Assembly: GCF_030505195.1 (NCBI RefSeq)
Contig: NZ_CP129672.1
Span: 1,302,001 to 1,366,000 of the forward strand
From: Comamonas testosteroni
GTDB lineage: Bacteria; Pseudomonadota; Gammaproteobacteria; Burkholderiales; Burkholderiaceae_C
Length of the DNA stretch: 64,000 nucleotides
Reading direction: 5' to 3'
Both the position numbers and the translations under genes were made by a program. A model generated the notes under the pieces. It saw only the letters and a program-made list of their open reading frames with translations, was not told the origin of the DNA and made no database searches. This document shows positions 47,539-56,639 of the stretch, piece after piece. The stretch's first letter is position 1. The number at the start of each line of letters is the position of its first letter.

Positions 47539-48798
47539 ATGAGTGAACAAACCATAGAGGACACGGCATTCGCCTCGCCGCGCAACCTGTCCAAAGGCAT
47601 GATTGCACGCCAGCCCATCGTCAACGGGCTGCAGCAAATCATCGGGTACGAGCTGTTCAACCGCTCGCGCTCGCCTTATGGTCACACCATGGCCTCGGAT
47701 GCGACGCTGATCTTTGCGGCCCTCACGCATGCAGGAGAGGAAGATCTGGTCGGCACCAAGCTCATGTTCGTGAATTGCACTCACGAAGGCCTGACCGGCG
47801 AGCACCTGGAGCTGCTGCCGGCCGACAAGGTGGTGCTGGAGATCCCCCCGCTGGGCCATGCGGCAGTGCATGAAGTGGCAGCCCGCCTGCCCACGCTGCT
47901 GGCACTCAAGGACCAGGGCTTTCATCTGGCCTTCAACCACACGGTGCTGGAGTCTGTGTATTCGGCCTGGCTGCCGCTGGCCGACTACATCAAGCTCGAC
48001 CTCTCCACGCTGGCACCGGACCAGCTCACGGTGCTGGTCAAGTTCGCCAACCGCCACACCCGCGCCGAGCTGATCGCCGAAAAAGTCGAAAGTGCCTACC
48101 AGCATGAGCTGGGGCAGCGCCTGGGCATCGAGCTGTTCCAGGGTTTCTGGTTTGCCCGCCCCACGGTGATGCAGACCCGCCTTCTGAGCCCGACGCAGCA
48201 AAGCATCATCCAGTTGCTGACGCTGGTACGCGAGCAGGCCAGCACCGAGGCGATCGAGGAAGTTCTCAAGAAGGACGCCGCCCTGGCCTTCAACCTGCTG
48301 CGCCTCATCAACTCGGCCAGCTTTGGCGCCCATCGCAAGATCACCTCTTTCAAGCAGGCCGTGATGCTGCTCGGCCTGAACAAGCTGTTCCGCTGGGCGG
48401 CCATGCTGCTGACGGCCGCCCGTGAAGGCGGCCCGCCACCAGCCGTGGGCCAGACCGCCGTGATTCGCGGTCGTCTGATGGAGCTGCTGGCCAAGCACTC
48501 GCTGACGGACACCGACGCCGATCTGGCCTTTATCTGCGGCATGTTCTCCATGCTGGACCGCATGCTGGGCATGCCTTTGCCAGCAGCGCTGGCGCTGATT
48601 CCCGTGTCCGAATCGGTCTCTGCCGCGCTACTGCATCATGAAGGCATTCTGGGCGAGCTGCTGATACTCACCAAGGCCTGCGAGAGTCATGACCAGGAAC
48701 AATTCGACCGCAGCGCCTGCAGCCTGGAGCTGCAGCACGGGGACATCAATCACGCTCATCTGCAGGCTCTGAGATGGACGGAGTGTCTGTCCGACTGA
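47539..48798 (+). CDS. EAL-HDOD signalling protein, first of a tandem pair
   Basis: 419 residues: N-terminal degenerate EAL domain (about 20-205) and C-terminal HDOD domain (about 210-405). The EAL motif is YELFNRS, the DDFGTG catalytic loop is replaced by LAFNHTV, and KLDLS stands where KIDxSF is usual, so phosphodiesterase activity is unlikely; it probably binds partners or c-di-GMP. HDOD features are FNLLRLINSASFG and a VMLLGLNKLFRWA helix. It belongs to the YuxH/CdgJ-like class. The second copy begins 35 bp downstream. Confidence 0.92.
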   Translation: MSEQTIEDTAFASPRNLSKGMIARQPIVNGLQQIIGYELFNRSRSPYGHTMASDATLIFAALTHAGEEDLVGTKLMFVNCTHEGLTGEHLELLPADKVVLEIPPLGHAAVHEVAARLPTLLALKDQGFHLAFNHTVLESVYSAWLPLADYIKLDLSTLAPDQLTVLVKFANRHTRAELIAEKVESAYQHELGQRLGIELFQGFWFARPTVMQTRLLSPTQQSIIQLLTLVREQASTEAIEEVLKKDAALAFNLLRLINSASFGAHRKITSFKQAVMLLGLNKLFRWAAMLLTAAREGGPPPAVGQTAVIRGRLMELLAKHSLTDTDADLAFICGMFSMLDRMLGMPLPAALALIPVSESVSAALLHHEGILGELLILTKACESHDQEQFDRSACSLELQHGDINHAHLQALRWTECLSD

Positions 48799-48833
48799 CA
48801 GCGCTTTTGCCCCACACCCAAGCGATAACCGAC

Positions 48834-50117
48834 ATGGATACCTCTGACACCAACTCCTCTTCACCGACCGCCGGCCCCGCTGCAGACAAGGACGAGGCCA
48901 ATATGGCCAGCATTGCGCGTCAGGCAATCGTCGATGAGAAACGGGATGTATATGGCTACGAGCTGTTTGACCGCTCGGTTGCACATAACGCACACACTGC
49001 TGCATCCGATGCGGCACTGCTGTTCAACGCCCTGTCCTATGCCGGCGCCGAGGCTCTGGTGGGCAAAAAGACGGTTTTCATCAACTGCACCCATGACAGC
49101 CTGAGCGGCGGCCACCTGGAGCTGATTCACCCCGACCGGGTGGTGCTGGAGGTCCCGGCCCTGCCCGCCGACGCCACCCAGGAAAACATCGAAGCCTGCC
49201 TGCCCACATTTGCGGCCCTGCGCCAGCGTGGCTTTCGTCTGGCTTTTGACCAGAACCTGCTGCGCCGCAACTATGCGTCATGGCTGCCCATGGCCTCCTT
49301 CGTCAAGCTGGACATGCAGAGCTTCGCAATCGAGCATGCCGAAAAGCTGGTGAAGTTTGCCCAGACCTACACACGCGCCCAGATCGTGGCCGAGAAGGTC
49401 GAAGCGTCCGAGCAGTTCGAGCACATGCTGAGCCTGGGCGTGAAGCTGTTCCAGGGCTACTGGTTCGCCCAGCCCCAGCTTGTGCAGGCACGCACCATCC
49501 GCCCCACGCAGACCACCATCATCCAGCTCATCAACCTGGTGCGCCAGCAGGCCAGCACGGAGGAGATCGAAGAGCTGCTCAAGAAGGACCCCACGCTGTC
49601 CTTCAACCTGCTGCGCTTCATCAACAGCTCGGGCTTTGGCCTGTCCTGCGAGATCACCTCCTTCCGCCATGCAGTGATGATTCTGGGACTCAAGAAGCTG
49701 TTTCGCTGGGCGGCCCTGCTGCTGACCACCTCACGCGCCGGCGGCACACCGCCGGCTGTGGGCCAGACGGCCGTGGTGCGCGGCCGCCTGATGGAGCTGC
49801 TGACCGCCGAGCTGCTGCCGCCCGAGGAATGCGACCACGCGTTCGTCGTGGGCGTTTTCTCGCTGCTCGATGTGATGCTGAGCCAGCCCATGGCCAAGGC
49901 CCTTGAATCCGTGGCCCTGCCCCAGTCCGTGGTCGACGCACTGGTGCATGACAAGGGAGTTTTTGCGCCCTTCCTGGATCTGACGCGCGCCTGCGAGTCG
50001 GGCGACGAAGCGGCTTTTGCCCGCGCTGCCAATGCGCTACAGCTGTCCAACCACCAGGTCAACTGGGCCCATCTGCAGGCACTGAGCTGGGCCGACAACC
50101 TGGCCAGCGAAGTGTGA
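48834..50117 (+). CDS. EAL-HDOD signalling protein, second of a tandem pair
   Basis: About 427 residues, colinear with the preceding protein. It differs by a Ser/Ala-rich N-terminal tail and keeps YELFDRS, VNCT-like FINCTHDSLSGG, KLDMQSF and HDOD FNLLRFINSSGFG. The catalytic acidic residues of active EAL enzymes are again absent. ATG 48834 is used; in-frame ATG 48774 would overlap the upstream gene by 25 bp. The tandem arrangement and strong similarity indicate duplication followed by divergence. A terminator follows at 50169. Confidence 0.9.
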   Translation: MDTSDTNSSSPTAGPAADKDEANMASIARQAIVDEKRDVYGYELFDRSVAHNAHTAASDAALLFNALSYAGAEALVGKKTVFINCTHDSLSGGHLELIHPDRVVLEVPALPADATQENIEACLPTFAALRQRGFRLAFDQNLLRRNYASWLPMASFVKLDMQSFAIEHAEKLVKFAQTYTRAQIVAEKVEASEQFEHMLSLGVKLFQGYWFAQPQLVQARTIRPTQTTIIQLINLVRQQASTEEIEELLKKDPTLSFNLLRFINSSGFGLSCEITSFRHAVMILGLKKLFRWAALLLTTSRAGGTPPAVGQTAVVRGRLMELLTAELLPPEECDHAFVVGVFSLLDVMLSQPMAKALESVALPQSVVDALVHDKGVFAPFLDLTRACESGDEAAFARAANALQLSNHQVNWAHLQALSWADNLASEV

Positions 50118-50168
50118 TCTGAACCAATCCGCTTCGCGAGCAATCAGTGAGCTTGCTGCGCACAGCGA

Positions 50169-50206
50169 AAAAAGGGCTTGCGGCCGATGTGACCGCAAGC
50201 CCTTTG
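50169..50206. terminator. Bidirectional terminator between convergent genes
   Basis: AAAGGGCTTGCGG / CCGCAAGCCCTTT, 13-bp stem with a short loop and flanking A and T residues, between the EAL-HDOD gene and the Bug receptor gene. Confidence 0.9.
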
Positions 50207-50225
50207 TCATGCAAGACAGCCCCGA

Positions 50226-51230
50226 TCAGTTGGTCTGGATACCTGCAGCCTTGATGATCTGAGCGTTGGATCTGGACTCGGCCTCGATCTGCCTGGCGAA
50301 GTCCGCAGCCTTGCCGCCGGTAGGCACATTGTCCGTGGCTTCCAGGCGCTGACGGATCTCGGGCAGCGCCAACGCCTTGTTCACCTCGGCATTCAGTCGA
50401 GCCAGCACGGGGGCAGGCACACCGGCGGGAGCGAAGATGCCGAAGACCGATGTGGTGTTGGCGTTCTTGTAACCCAGCTCGGCCAGCGTGGGCACCAGGG
50501 GCAGCGAGTCCAGACGTGCCGGCGCGCCCACGGCCAGGGCCTTGAACTTGCCGGCCTTGATGTGCTGCATCACGGCCGGGCCGGCATTCGTGGACAACAC
50601 CTCGAACTGCGCACTCAGGCCGTCATTGAGCTGCTGGCCGCCGCCCTTGTAAGGCACATGGGTGATCTGCACCTTGCCCTGATCGGAAATCTGCTCAAGC
50701 ATGATGTGGCCCAGCGACGCCAGACCGGCCGTGGCCCAACGCACATCGCCGGGGTGGGCCTTGGCCTGGGCCATCAGCTCGGGAAAGCTCTTGGCGGCCA
50801 GACGGGTCGTGCCCAGCAGCAGCACCGGCGAGTACATCACGCTGACCACGGGAACAATATCCTTGTGCGGGTCGAACAGCGGCTTGCCCAGATGGGGGCT
50901 CAGCGTCAGCGGGCTGATGGACGAAAAGCCCAGCGTATAGCCATCGGGGTTGGACTTGGCGACTTGATCCAGGCCAATCGCGCCACCCGCGCCGGCCTTG
51001 TTGTCGATCACGACCGACTGACCCAGCGACTGCGACAGCTTTTCACCCAGTGCACGGGCCACCACATCGCTCACACCACCGGCAGGGTAAGACACCACCA
51101 GACGAATAGGACGGCTGGGCCAGCCAGCCGCGTCGGCTTTGTCGGCCGCCTGGACATTCAGGGACAAGGTGGCAGGCAGCACGGCAGCCAGGGCACAGGT
51201 CAGCATGCTGCGACGCAGAAAGTTAGTCAT
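50226..51230 (-). CDS. Bug-type tripartite tricarboxylate transporter receptor, first
   Basis: Periplasmic solute receptor (TctC/Bug family), 334 residues. Signal peptide (MTNFLRRSMLTCALAAVLPA) ends near NVQA; the mature protein has WPSRPIRLVVSYPAGGVSDVVARA, the family opening, then VIDNKAGAGGAIGLDQVAKS. No TctA/TctB membrane genes are adjacent, which is common for Bug orphans in Burkholderiales. ATG 51230 chosen for the signal peptide; upstream in-frame starts exist (51260, 51320). Ligand unknown, probably a carboxylate. Confidence 0.92.
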   Translation of the reverse strand: MTNFLRRSMLTCALAAVLPATLSLNVQAADKADAAGWPSRPIRLVVSYPAGGVSDVVARALGEKLSQSLGQSVVIDNKAGAGGAIGLDQVAKSNPDGYTLGFSSISPLTLSPHLGKPLFDPHKDIVPVVSVMYSPVLLLGTTRLAAKSFPELMAQAKAHPGDVRWATAGLASLGHIMLEQISDQGKVQITHVPYKGGGQQLNDGLSAQFEVLSTNAGPAVMQHIKAGKFKALAVGAPARLDSLPLVPTLAELGYKNANTTSVFGIFAPAGVPAPVLARLNAEVNKALALPEIRQRLEATDNVPTGGKAADFARQIEAESRSNAQIIKAAGIQTN

Positions 51231-51453
51231 CACTCGAAATCCAAAAATCAAGAACTGCATTTTTGACCAAAGTGAATTCCCAGGTTGATTTGAACGACGA
51301 TTCGTCAATTCATTGGACATAAAACATCAAAATAAAACCTCAAACATTCAAATAGACCAACGCTGCGGCCGACCAGCGTCTTCGCCGGCATGCCGCAATG
51401 ACGGCCGCAAGCCTTGCCGCTAGACTGCAGCCATCACCACAGAGAAAGCACCT

Positions 51454-52116
51454 ATGGCAGAACAAAACCCTCTATCACGTCGCTCCCTGCTGCTGCAAGG
51501 CGGTGCTGCGGGCGCTGCACTGGGCGCCATGGCCCTGCCCGCCTCGGCCACGACCACGACCATGCGCAAGGCCTCGCGCACCTGCGTGCTCGACGGCCTG
51601 CAACCTGCGGCACTGACCATCAGCGGCCCCGGTGTGCAGGCCAATCGCGGCAAGCCGCAGGCCGTGGCGGACCGCATGCTGATCATCCATGGCTATCAGT
51701 TCGATGCAGCCTGGTCCTGCGGCATGGATGCGCTCAACAGCCTGGAGCAGCAGACGCTCAGGACCACGCTTGAATACGACGAAGCCGAGCACAGCCTGCA
51801 AGGCCCGCTGCTGGAGCAGGTGCTGCAGGCCGCCGGCGTGGATGTGGGCCAGGCCATGGCGCGCGGCCTGCAACTGACCTTGCAGGGCATAGACGGCTAT
51901 CGCAGCCAGATGCCGCTGGCCCAGGCCGTGCGCTGGCGCATGGTGATCGCCACCCAGCTGGACGGCGTGCCGCTGGCCATGGGCGGCGTGGGCCCGCTCT
52001 GGGCCATTTTTGCAGCCCATGAGATTCCGGAGCTCGGCCAGCTGCCCGTCAAGCAACGCTTTGCCGCCGCCGTCTGGGGGCTGTACCACCTGCAACTGGG
52101 CAGCGCGACGGCCTAG
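51454..52116 (+). CDS. Tat-exported molybdopterin-dependent-oxidoreductase-like protein
   Basis: 220 residues with a clear twin-arginine signal (LSRRSLLLQGGAAGAALGAM), cut near ASA. The remaining domain has the pattern of the sulfite-oxidase/YedY molybdopterin fold (ISGPGVQANRG then LTLQGIDGYRSQMPLAQAVR, IATQLDGVPL and GPLWAIF) but lacks the invariant cysteine that ligates molybdenum in the expected position; the only cysteines are two, in RTCVLDG and AWSCGMD. It may therefore be a non-catalytic relative. It converges on xerD with an 8 bp gap. No molybdopterin synthesis genes are near. Confidence 0.7.
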   Translation: MAEQNPLSRRSLLLQGGAAGAALGAMALPASATTTTMRKASRTCVLDGLQPAALTISGPGVQANRGKPQAVADRMLIIHGYQFDAAWSCGMDALNSLEQQTLRTTLEYDEAEHSLQGPLLEQVLQAAGVDVGQAMARGLQLTLQGIDGYRSQMPLAQAVRWRMVIATQLDGVPLAMGGVGPLWAIFAAHEIPELGQLPVKQRFAAAVWGLYHLQLGSATA

Positions 52117-52124
52117 GCTGCGGC

Positions 52125-53081
52125 TCAGCCGCGCGGATGATGCTCGGCATGCAGAGCCTTGAGCCGCTCGCGCGCCACATGGGTGTAGATGGTGGTGGTG
52201 GAGATATCGGCATGCCCCAGCAGCATCTGCACCACGCGAAGGTCGGCGCCATGGTTGAGCAAATGGGTGGCAAACGCATGGCGCAGCGTATGTGGCGACA
52301 GCGGCGAGTTCACACCTGCAATCTGCGCGCATTTCTTGACGATGACCCAGAACATCACGCGACTCATGCCCGCGCCGCGCTGGGTCACGAACACCTCCTC
52401 GGTCTGCTGGCCTCCCAGAATCACGGCACGCGCATGCTTCAGATAGCGCTCCAGCCAGTGCTGCGCCTCCTGACCGAACGGCACCAGCCGCTCCTTGCGC
52501 CCCTTGCCCGTCACGCGCAGCACGCCCGAGCGCAAGTCCAGCTCGTGCATGCGCACGCTCACCAGTTCGCTGACGCGCAGACCGCTGGCATACATCAGCT
52601 CCAGCATGGCGCGATCGCGCAAACCCAGTGCAGTATCCACATCTGGCGCATCGAGCAGGGCCTCTACCTGCTCCTGGGTCAGCGTCTTGGGCATGCGCGG
52701 CGGCTGCTTGGCAGCCAGCATGCGCACCGTGGGGTCGGCAGCGATGCGCTTTTCACGCAGCGCCCAGTGAAAGTAGCGACGCAACACCGTCAGCCTACGG
52801 TTAGAGGAGGTGGCCTTGGTGCCCTCCACACGGGCCGTGAAATAGCCCTGCAGATCGGCTTCCAGCGCAGCATCCAGCGCCTTGGGCGGCTGCAGCCGCG
52901 CCAGCCAGCGCGCAGTCGCCGTCAGGTCACGCCGGTAAGCGGACAAGGTATTGCGCGAAAGCCCGTCCTCCAGCAGCAGAGCATCGATGAACTGATCGAG
53001 GGCATCCTGGCTCTGCGGCAAGGGCTGCGGCCAGTCATCGGGAATCTGCGGTTTGCGGGCTTTTTGAGAGGCGTCGGACAT
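52125..53081 (-). CDS. xerD: Site-specific tyrosine recombinase XerD
   Basis: Resolves chromosome dimers at dif with XerC. 318 residues: SAM-like core-binding domain (about 25-110) and catalytic domain with Arg169 (ASGLRVSEL), Lys193 (TGKGRKERL), His264-x-x-Arg267 (HTLRHAFATH), His290 (LLGHADIST) and the nucleophile Tyr299 (TIYTHV). Length and sequence fit the housekeeping XerD rather than a phage integrase. ATG 53081 follows the typical polar lead; an in-frame ATG at 53138 is less likely. XerC is not in the window. Confidence 0.95.
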   Translation of the reverse strand: MSDASQKARKPQIPDDWPQPLPQSQDALDQFIDALLLEDGLSRNTLSAYRRDLTATARWLARLQPPKALDAALEADLQGYFTARVEGTKATSSNRRLTVLRRYFHWALREKRIAADPTVRMLAAKQPPRMPKTLTQEQVEALLDAPDVDTALGLRDRAMLELMYASGLRVSELVSVRMHELDLRSGVLRVTGKGRKERLVPFGQEAQHWLERYLKHARAVILGGQQTEEVFVTQRGAGMSRVMFWVIVKKCAQIAGVNSPLSPHTLRHAFATHLLNHGADLRVVQMLLGHADISTTTIYTHVARERLKALHAEHHPRG

Positions 53082-53195
53082 GGGGCTAGCGTACACGCTG
53101 ACGAGGGGTGCCGAGCTGAAATCAGGGCAGTGCACCATCGGAATCAGGGTCAGGGTAAGGATCCGGTACCGGCCAGAGCAAGCGCTGCGCCTGCT

Positions 53196-54080
53196 TCAGC
53201 TTATGCCAGCGGATGAGAGGTCGAAAGCTTCGGCCAGGAACTGTGCAACCGCTCTCACCCTGGCCGTGCGCTGGAGATCGGGATGCATGACCTGCCAGAC
53301 TTCGTAGTCGTTCGGGCGCCGGCGTTGCGGCCAGATACGCACCAGGCCTTCGCACTCCCCCATCCACAATGGCATTTCCCCAATCCCTATGCCTGCAGCA
53401 ACCGCCTTGCGCACCAGGAGACTGGAACGGACCGACATGGCAATCTTGGCCTGACGTGCAAGCACCCCAGCCATGCTCAGAAATGGACTCTGCTCCAGAT
53501 AGGGGCCGTATGCCACCAGATGGTGGCCGCGCAACTCGTCCTCAGGGACAGGCTCGCCAAAGCGAGCCAGATAGCCCGCGCTTGCGAACAGCCCCACAGG
53601 CCACGAAGCCACACGACGAACCACCAGCTCAGGGGCCTCGGGCCTGACGTTGCGAAATGCGATATCCGCCTGCCTGCGACCGAGGCTGAGCAACTGTGTG
53701 GAGACTTCCAGATCCACGCGGATGTTCGGCCAGTGCTGCTGCAAACGCTCGACAGCGGGCAGCAGCAGGTCGATGGCGATCGAATCGGTACTGGTCACGC
53801 GTACAAGACCGCTGGGACTGTCATCCTGACCCTCGATTTTGGTGCGCAAGTCCATCGCCGCGCTCTCCATGCGCCGTGCCGCAGCAAGCGCCGTCTCGCC
53901 AGCGGCAGTGAGCAGGTAGCCATCCTTGGCGCGCAGAAACAGCTTTGCTCCCAGCTCGGACTCCAGGGCATTCAGGCGTCGTCCTACCGTTGCCTGATCA
54001 ATGCCCAGGCTGCGTGCTGCTGCGCGCAGGGAATGTGTACGGCTCAAGGCAAGAAAGATGCGCGTGTCGTCCCAGTTCAT
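53196..54080 (-). CDS. LysR-family transcriptional regulator
   Basis: 294 residues: winged-helix N-terminus (MNWDDTRIFLALSRTHSLRA ... DQATVGRRLNALESELGAKLF) and a periplasmic-binding-like effector domain from about 90. ATG 54080 has GAAG upstream; the annotated longer form from 54131 is not needed. It diverges from the quinone oxidoreductase gene, 111 bp between starts, the classical arrangement of a LysR regulator and its target. Inducer unknown. Confidence 0.92.
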   Translation of the reverse strand: MNWDDTRIFLALSRTHSLRAAARSLGIDQATVGRRLNALESELGAKLFLRAKDGYLLTAAGETALAAARRMESAAMDLRTKIEGQDDSPSGLVRVTSTDSIAIDLLLPAVERLQQHWPNIRVDLEVSTQLLSLGRRQADIAFRNVRPEAPELVVRRVASWPVGLFASAGYLARFGEPVPEDELRGHHLVAYGPYLEQSPFLSMAGVLARQAKIAMSVRSSLLVRKAVAAGIGIGEMPLWMGECEGLVRIWPQRRRPNDYEVWQVMHPDLQRTARVRAVAQFLAEAFDLSSAGIS

Positions 54081-54191
54081 GGTCTTCAGGTTGATGCAAA
54101 TTTGCATCACTGTAGAGCGAAATCGCTGCATTGAAAACGCAGTCTTGCGTCGTAACCTTCAGCGCTCAAAGATATTTCGAGAACGACGCAT

Positions 54192-55232
54192 ATGCCCACC
54201 TTTTTGACCGCCCCCATCCCTGCAAGCAAGCCTGCCACCATGCAGGCCATCGTTTTTGACGACTTCGGCGGGCCCGAAGTGCTGGTGGCCCGCGAGCTTC
54301 CGGTTCCCGAACTTCGCCCCCACGACTTGCTGGTGCGCAATGCTTCCATCGGCGTCAATCGTGCCGACCTCTATCACCGCAAGGGCGCCTACGGCCGCGC
54401 CTCCTTCGGCGATGCAGACACCATGGGCCTGGAGATCGCCGGAACCGTGATCGAAGCCGGGCCCTTGGTGCAGGGCTTCGCCGTGGGCGACCGGGTCATG
54501 GGTATCGTGGGCGGAGGTGCCTATGCCGAGCTCTCGCGCATCGACCACCGCATGGCAATGCATGTGCCCAAGAGCCTGGATCTGGCGAATGCCGGCGCGA
54601 TCGCCGAGGTCTTCGTGACCGCGCACGAGGCCCTGTTCCATCTGGCCGGCCTGCAGGCTGGCGAGTCGGTGCTGATCCATGCGGCGGCAGGTGGTGTCGG
54701 ATCGGCCGCCGTTCAGCTTGCACATGCTGCGGGAGCTCGGGTTTTTGCGACGGCCAGCGCCGACAAGCGCGAAGCGGTCCTGGGTTTCGGAGCCGATGTC
54801 TTCATCGACTATCGCAGCGAGGACTTCCAGACCGTGGTGACCCAGGCCACGGACGGCAAAGGGGTGGACATCGTGATCGATTTCGTAGGTGCCCCCTACC
54901 TGGAGTCCAATGTGCGATCGCTGGCCATCGGCGGGCGCATGGTGATGGTGGGCCTGCTGGGCGGCTCCCAGGGTGCTGCATTGCCCATGGACCTGGTGCT
55001 GTACCGCCATCTGCGGATCTTCGGGACCGTGATGAAGTCACGCCCCCCCGAAGTCAAGCAGGCGATGGTCCAGCGCTTTGCCCAGCGATGGCTTTGCGCC
55101 TTGGAGAGTGGGGCCATCCGGCCCGTGATCGACAGCACCTTCGCGTTGGCAGATGCTGCCCAGGCGCATAGGCATATGGAGTCCGGGGTCATCATCGGCA
55201 AGATTCTGCTGCTGCCCGGAAACGCCGAATAA
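54192..55232 (+). CDS. NADPH:quinone oxidoreductase-like MDR enzyme
   Basis: Medium-chain dehydrogenase/reductase of 346 residues (or 330 from ATG 54240, MQAIVFDDFGGPEVL, the usual first residues). Cofactor domain AAAGGVGSAAVQLAHAAGARV with the following ASADKREAV matches NADPH-binding quinone reductases and zinc-free crotonyl-CoA/enoyl reductase relatives. No zinc-ligand cysteines of alcohol dehydrogenases are seen. It diverges from a LysR gene and is likely its target. Substrate unknown. Confidence 0.9.
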   Translation: MPTFLTAPIPASKPATMQAIVFDDFGGPEVLVARELPVPELRPHDLLVRNASIGVNRADLYHRKGAYGRASFGDADTMGLEIAGTVIEAGPLVQGFAVGDRVMGIVGGGAYAELSRIDHRMAMHVPKSLDLANAGAIAEVFVTAHEALFHLAGLQAGESVLIHAAAGGVGSAAVQLAHAAGARVFATASADKREAVLGFGADVFIDYRSEDFQTVVTQATDGKGVDIVIDFVGAPYLESNVRSLAIGGRMVMVGLLGGSQGAALPMDLVLYRHLRIFGTVMKSRPPEVKQAMVQRFAQRWLCALESGAIRPVIDSTFALADAAQAHRHMESGVIIGKILLLPGNAE

Positions 55233-55345
55233 AGAGGAGTCAGCTCTTGCCGGCCGACCGGGCCCGATTCACCACCGGCAGGCCATCTTCAGCCTTCGGT
55301 GAGCACGGCTGCGGACAACCATGGACAGAGGCCGGCTTCGCACCT

Positions 55346-55386
55346 AAAAACAAAGCCCGAATGGCCTCAGCGGCAATTCGGGCTTG
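55346..55386 (-). terminator. Terminator of the second Bug receptor gene
   Basis: AAGCCCGAAT / ATTCGGGCTT stem with a 12-nt loop followed on the minus strand by GTTTTTAGG. Confidence 0.88.
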
Positions 55387-55422
55387 CGGTATCCGCTACT
55401 GCATCGGCAGCAGATCAGCTGC

Positions 55423-56403
55423 TCAGTCCAGTGTCAGCTTCTGCTTGGCCACGACCTGCTTGTAGGTTTCGTACTCTTCCTTCAGTTCCTTGGCGAATTC
55501 CTGAGGAGAGTTGCCCACCACCAGCGAGCCGGTGTCTTCGATGCGCTTCTTGACCGCTGGGTCCTGCAGCACCTTCTTCACGGCGGCATTGATCTTGTCG
55601 ACCATGGCCTTGTCCATGCCCTTGGGGCCCAGAATGCCGTAGGAGGCCATGCGATTGACCTGGGGCAGACCCACTTCCTTGAAGGTGGGGACGTCAGGCA
55701 GCACAGCCAGACGCTGGGGAGCTGCCACGGCGATGGCCTTGAGGCGGTTGTCCTTGATGAAAGGCAGTGCCGAAGGCAGGTTGTCCAGAATCATGGGGAT
55801 CTGGCCGGCAACCGCGTCGTTCAGGGCCGGGCCCGCGCCGCGATAAGGCACATGGGTCATCTGGATGCCGGTCAGCGACTTGTACAGCTCCATCAGCATG
55901 TGCTGGATGCCGCCCGTACCCGACGAGCCATAGGAGTACTTGCCGGGATTGGCCTTGAGCTCGGCCTCGAAAGCCTTGTAGCTGGCCGCGCCGGGAAACT
56001 TGGGGTTCACGGCGATCACATTGGGCGTGGCCGCAATGTTGATGATGGGCGTGAAGTCCGTCAGCGGGTTGTAGGGAGTCTTGGGGTTGATGGCCGGATT
56101 GGTGGCCATGGTCGACAGGGTCGAGATGCCCAGGTTGTAGCCATCGGGCTTCTGGCGCGCGGTTTCCTGCGCACCGATGACGCCGCCGCCACCGCCCTTG
56201 TTGTCCACCACCACCGACTGGCCCAGCTCCCGGCTCAGCGGCTCGGCGATCACACGCGCAATGATGTCGGTCGTGCCGCCTGCAGCAAAAGGCACCAGCA
56301 GCTTGATGGGCTTGGTGGGGTAATTGGCCTCGGCCATCACAGCGGTCGAAAAACCGACAGTTGCCAGAGCCATTGTCAGGCCCACGCACATACGACGATT
56401 CAT
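55423..56403 (-). CDS. Bug-type tripartite tricarboxylate transporter receptor, second
   Basis: 326-residue periplasmic solute receptor of the Bug/TctC family. ATG 56403 is preceded by AAGGAGACCCCTTC. The signal peptide ends at VMAEAN; mature start NYPTKPIKLLVPFAAGGTTDIIARV is diagnostic. Further conserved pieces: VVVDNKGGGGGVIGAQE, HVPYRGAGPALNDAVAGQIP and ASYGILGPKGMDKAMVDKI. No transporter genes are adjacent. It is not a recent duplicate of the receptor at 50226. Confidence 0.93.
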   Translation of the reverse strand: MNRRMCVGLTMALATVGFSTAVMAEANYPTKPIKLLVPFAAGGTTDIIARVIAEPLSRELGQSVVVDNKGGGGGVIGAQETARQKPDGYNLGISTLSTMATNPAINPKTPYNPLTDFTPIINIAATPNVIAVNPKFPGAASYKAFEAELKANPGKYSYGSSGTGGIQHMLMELYKSLTGIQMTHVPYRGAGPALNDAVAGQIPMILDNLPSALPFIKDNRLKAIAVAAPQRLAVLPDVPTFKEVGLPQVNRMASYGILGPKGMDKAMVDKINAAVKKVLQDPAVKKRIEDTGSLVVGNSPQEFAKELKEEYETYKQVVAKQKLTLD

Positions 56404-56639
56404 GAAGGGGTCTCCTTATGAGTTCTGAAATTGACGGCTGATGGTACGTGGCGCAAAAAACCCGACACATTCTTGTTAGCCCTGATTTATCAGTAATTAC
56501 CCTAGATTCGCGGCATTTCCTTGAACCGCATCAAGCTTCATTGCCAATGAGCAGCGCCGCAGCAGTAAGTACTACTACATAGAAACTGGGTGACAGCTTT
56601 CTCTCAGCAAACCTGCGCCCGGCCCTATGCTTACCGGCC

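Noticed and set aside
52125..53081. Tyrosine recombinase considered as a phage or island integrase
   Set aside because: Length and sequence are those of XerD, and no attachment-site duplication, tRNA or phage gene is adjacent.
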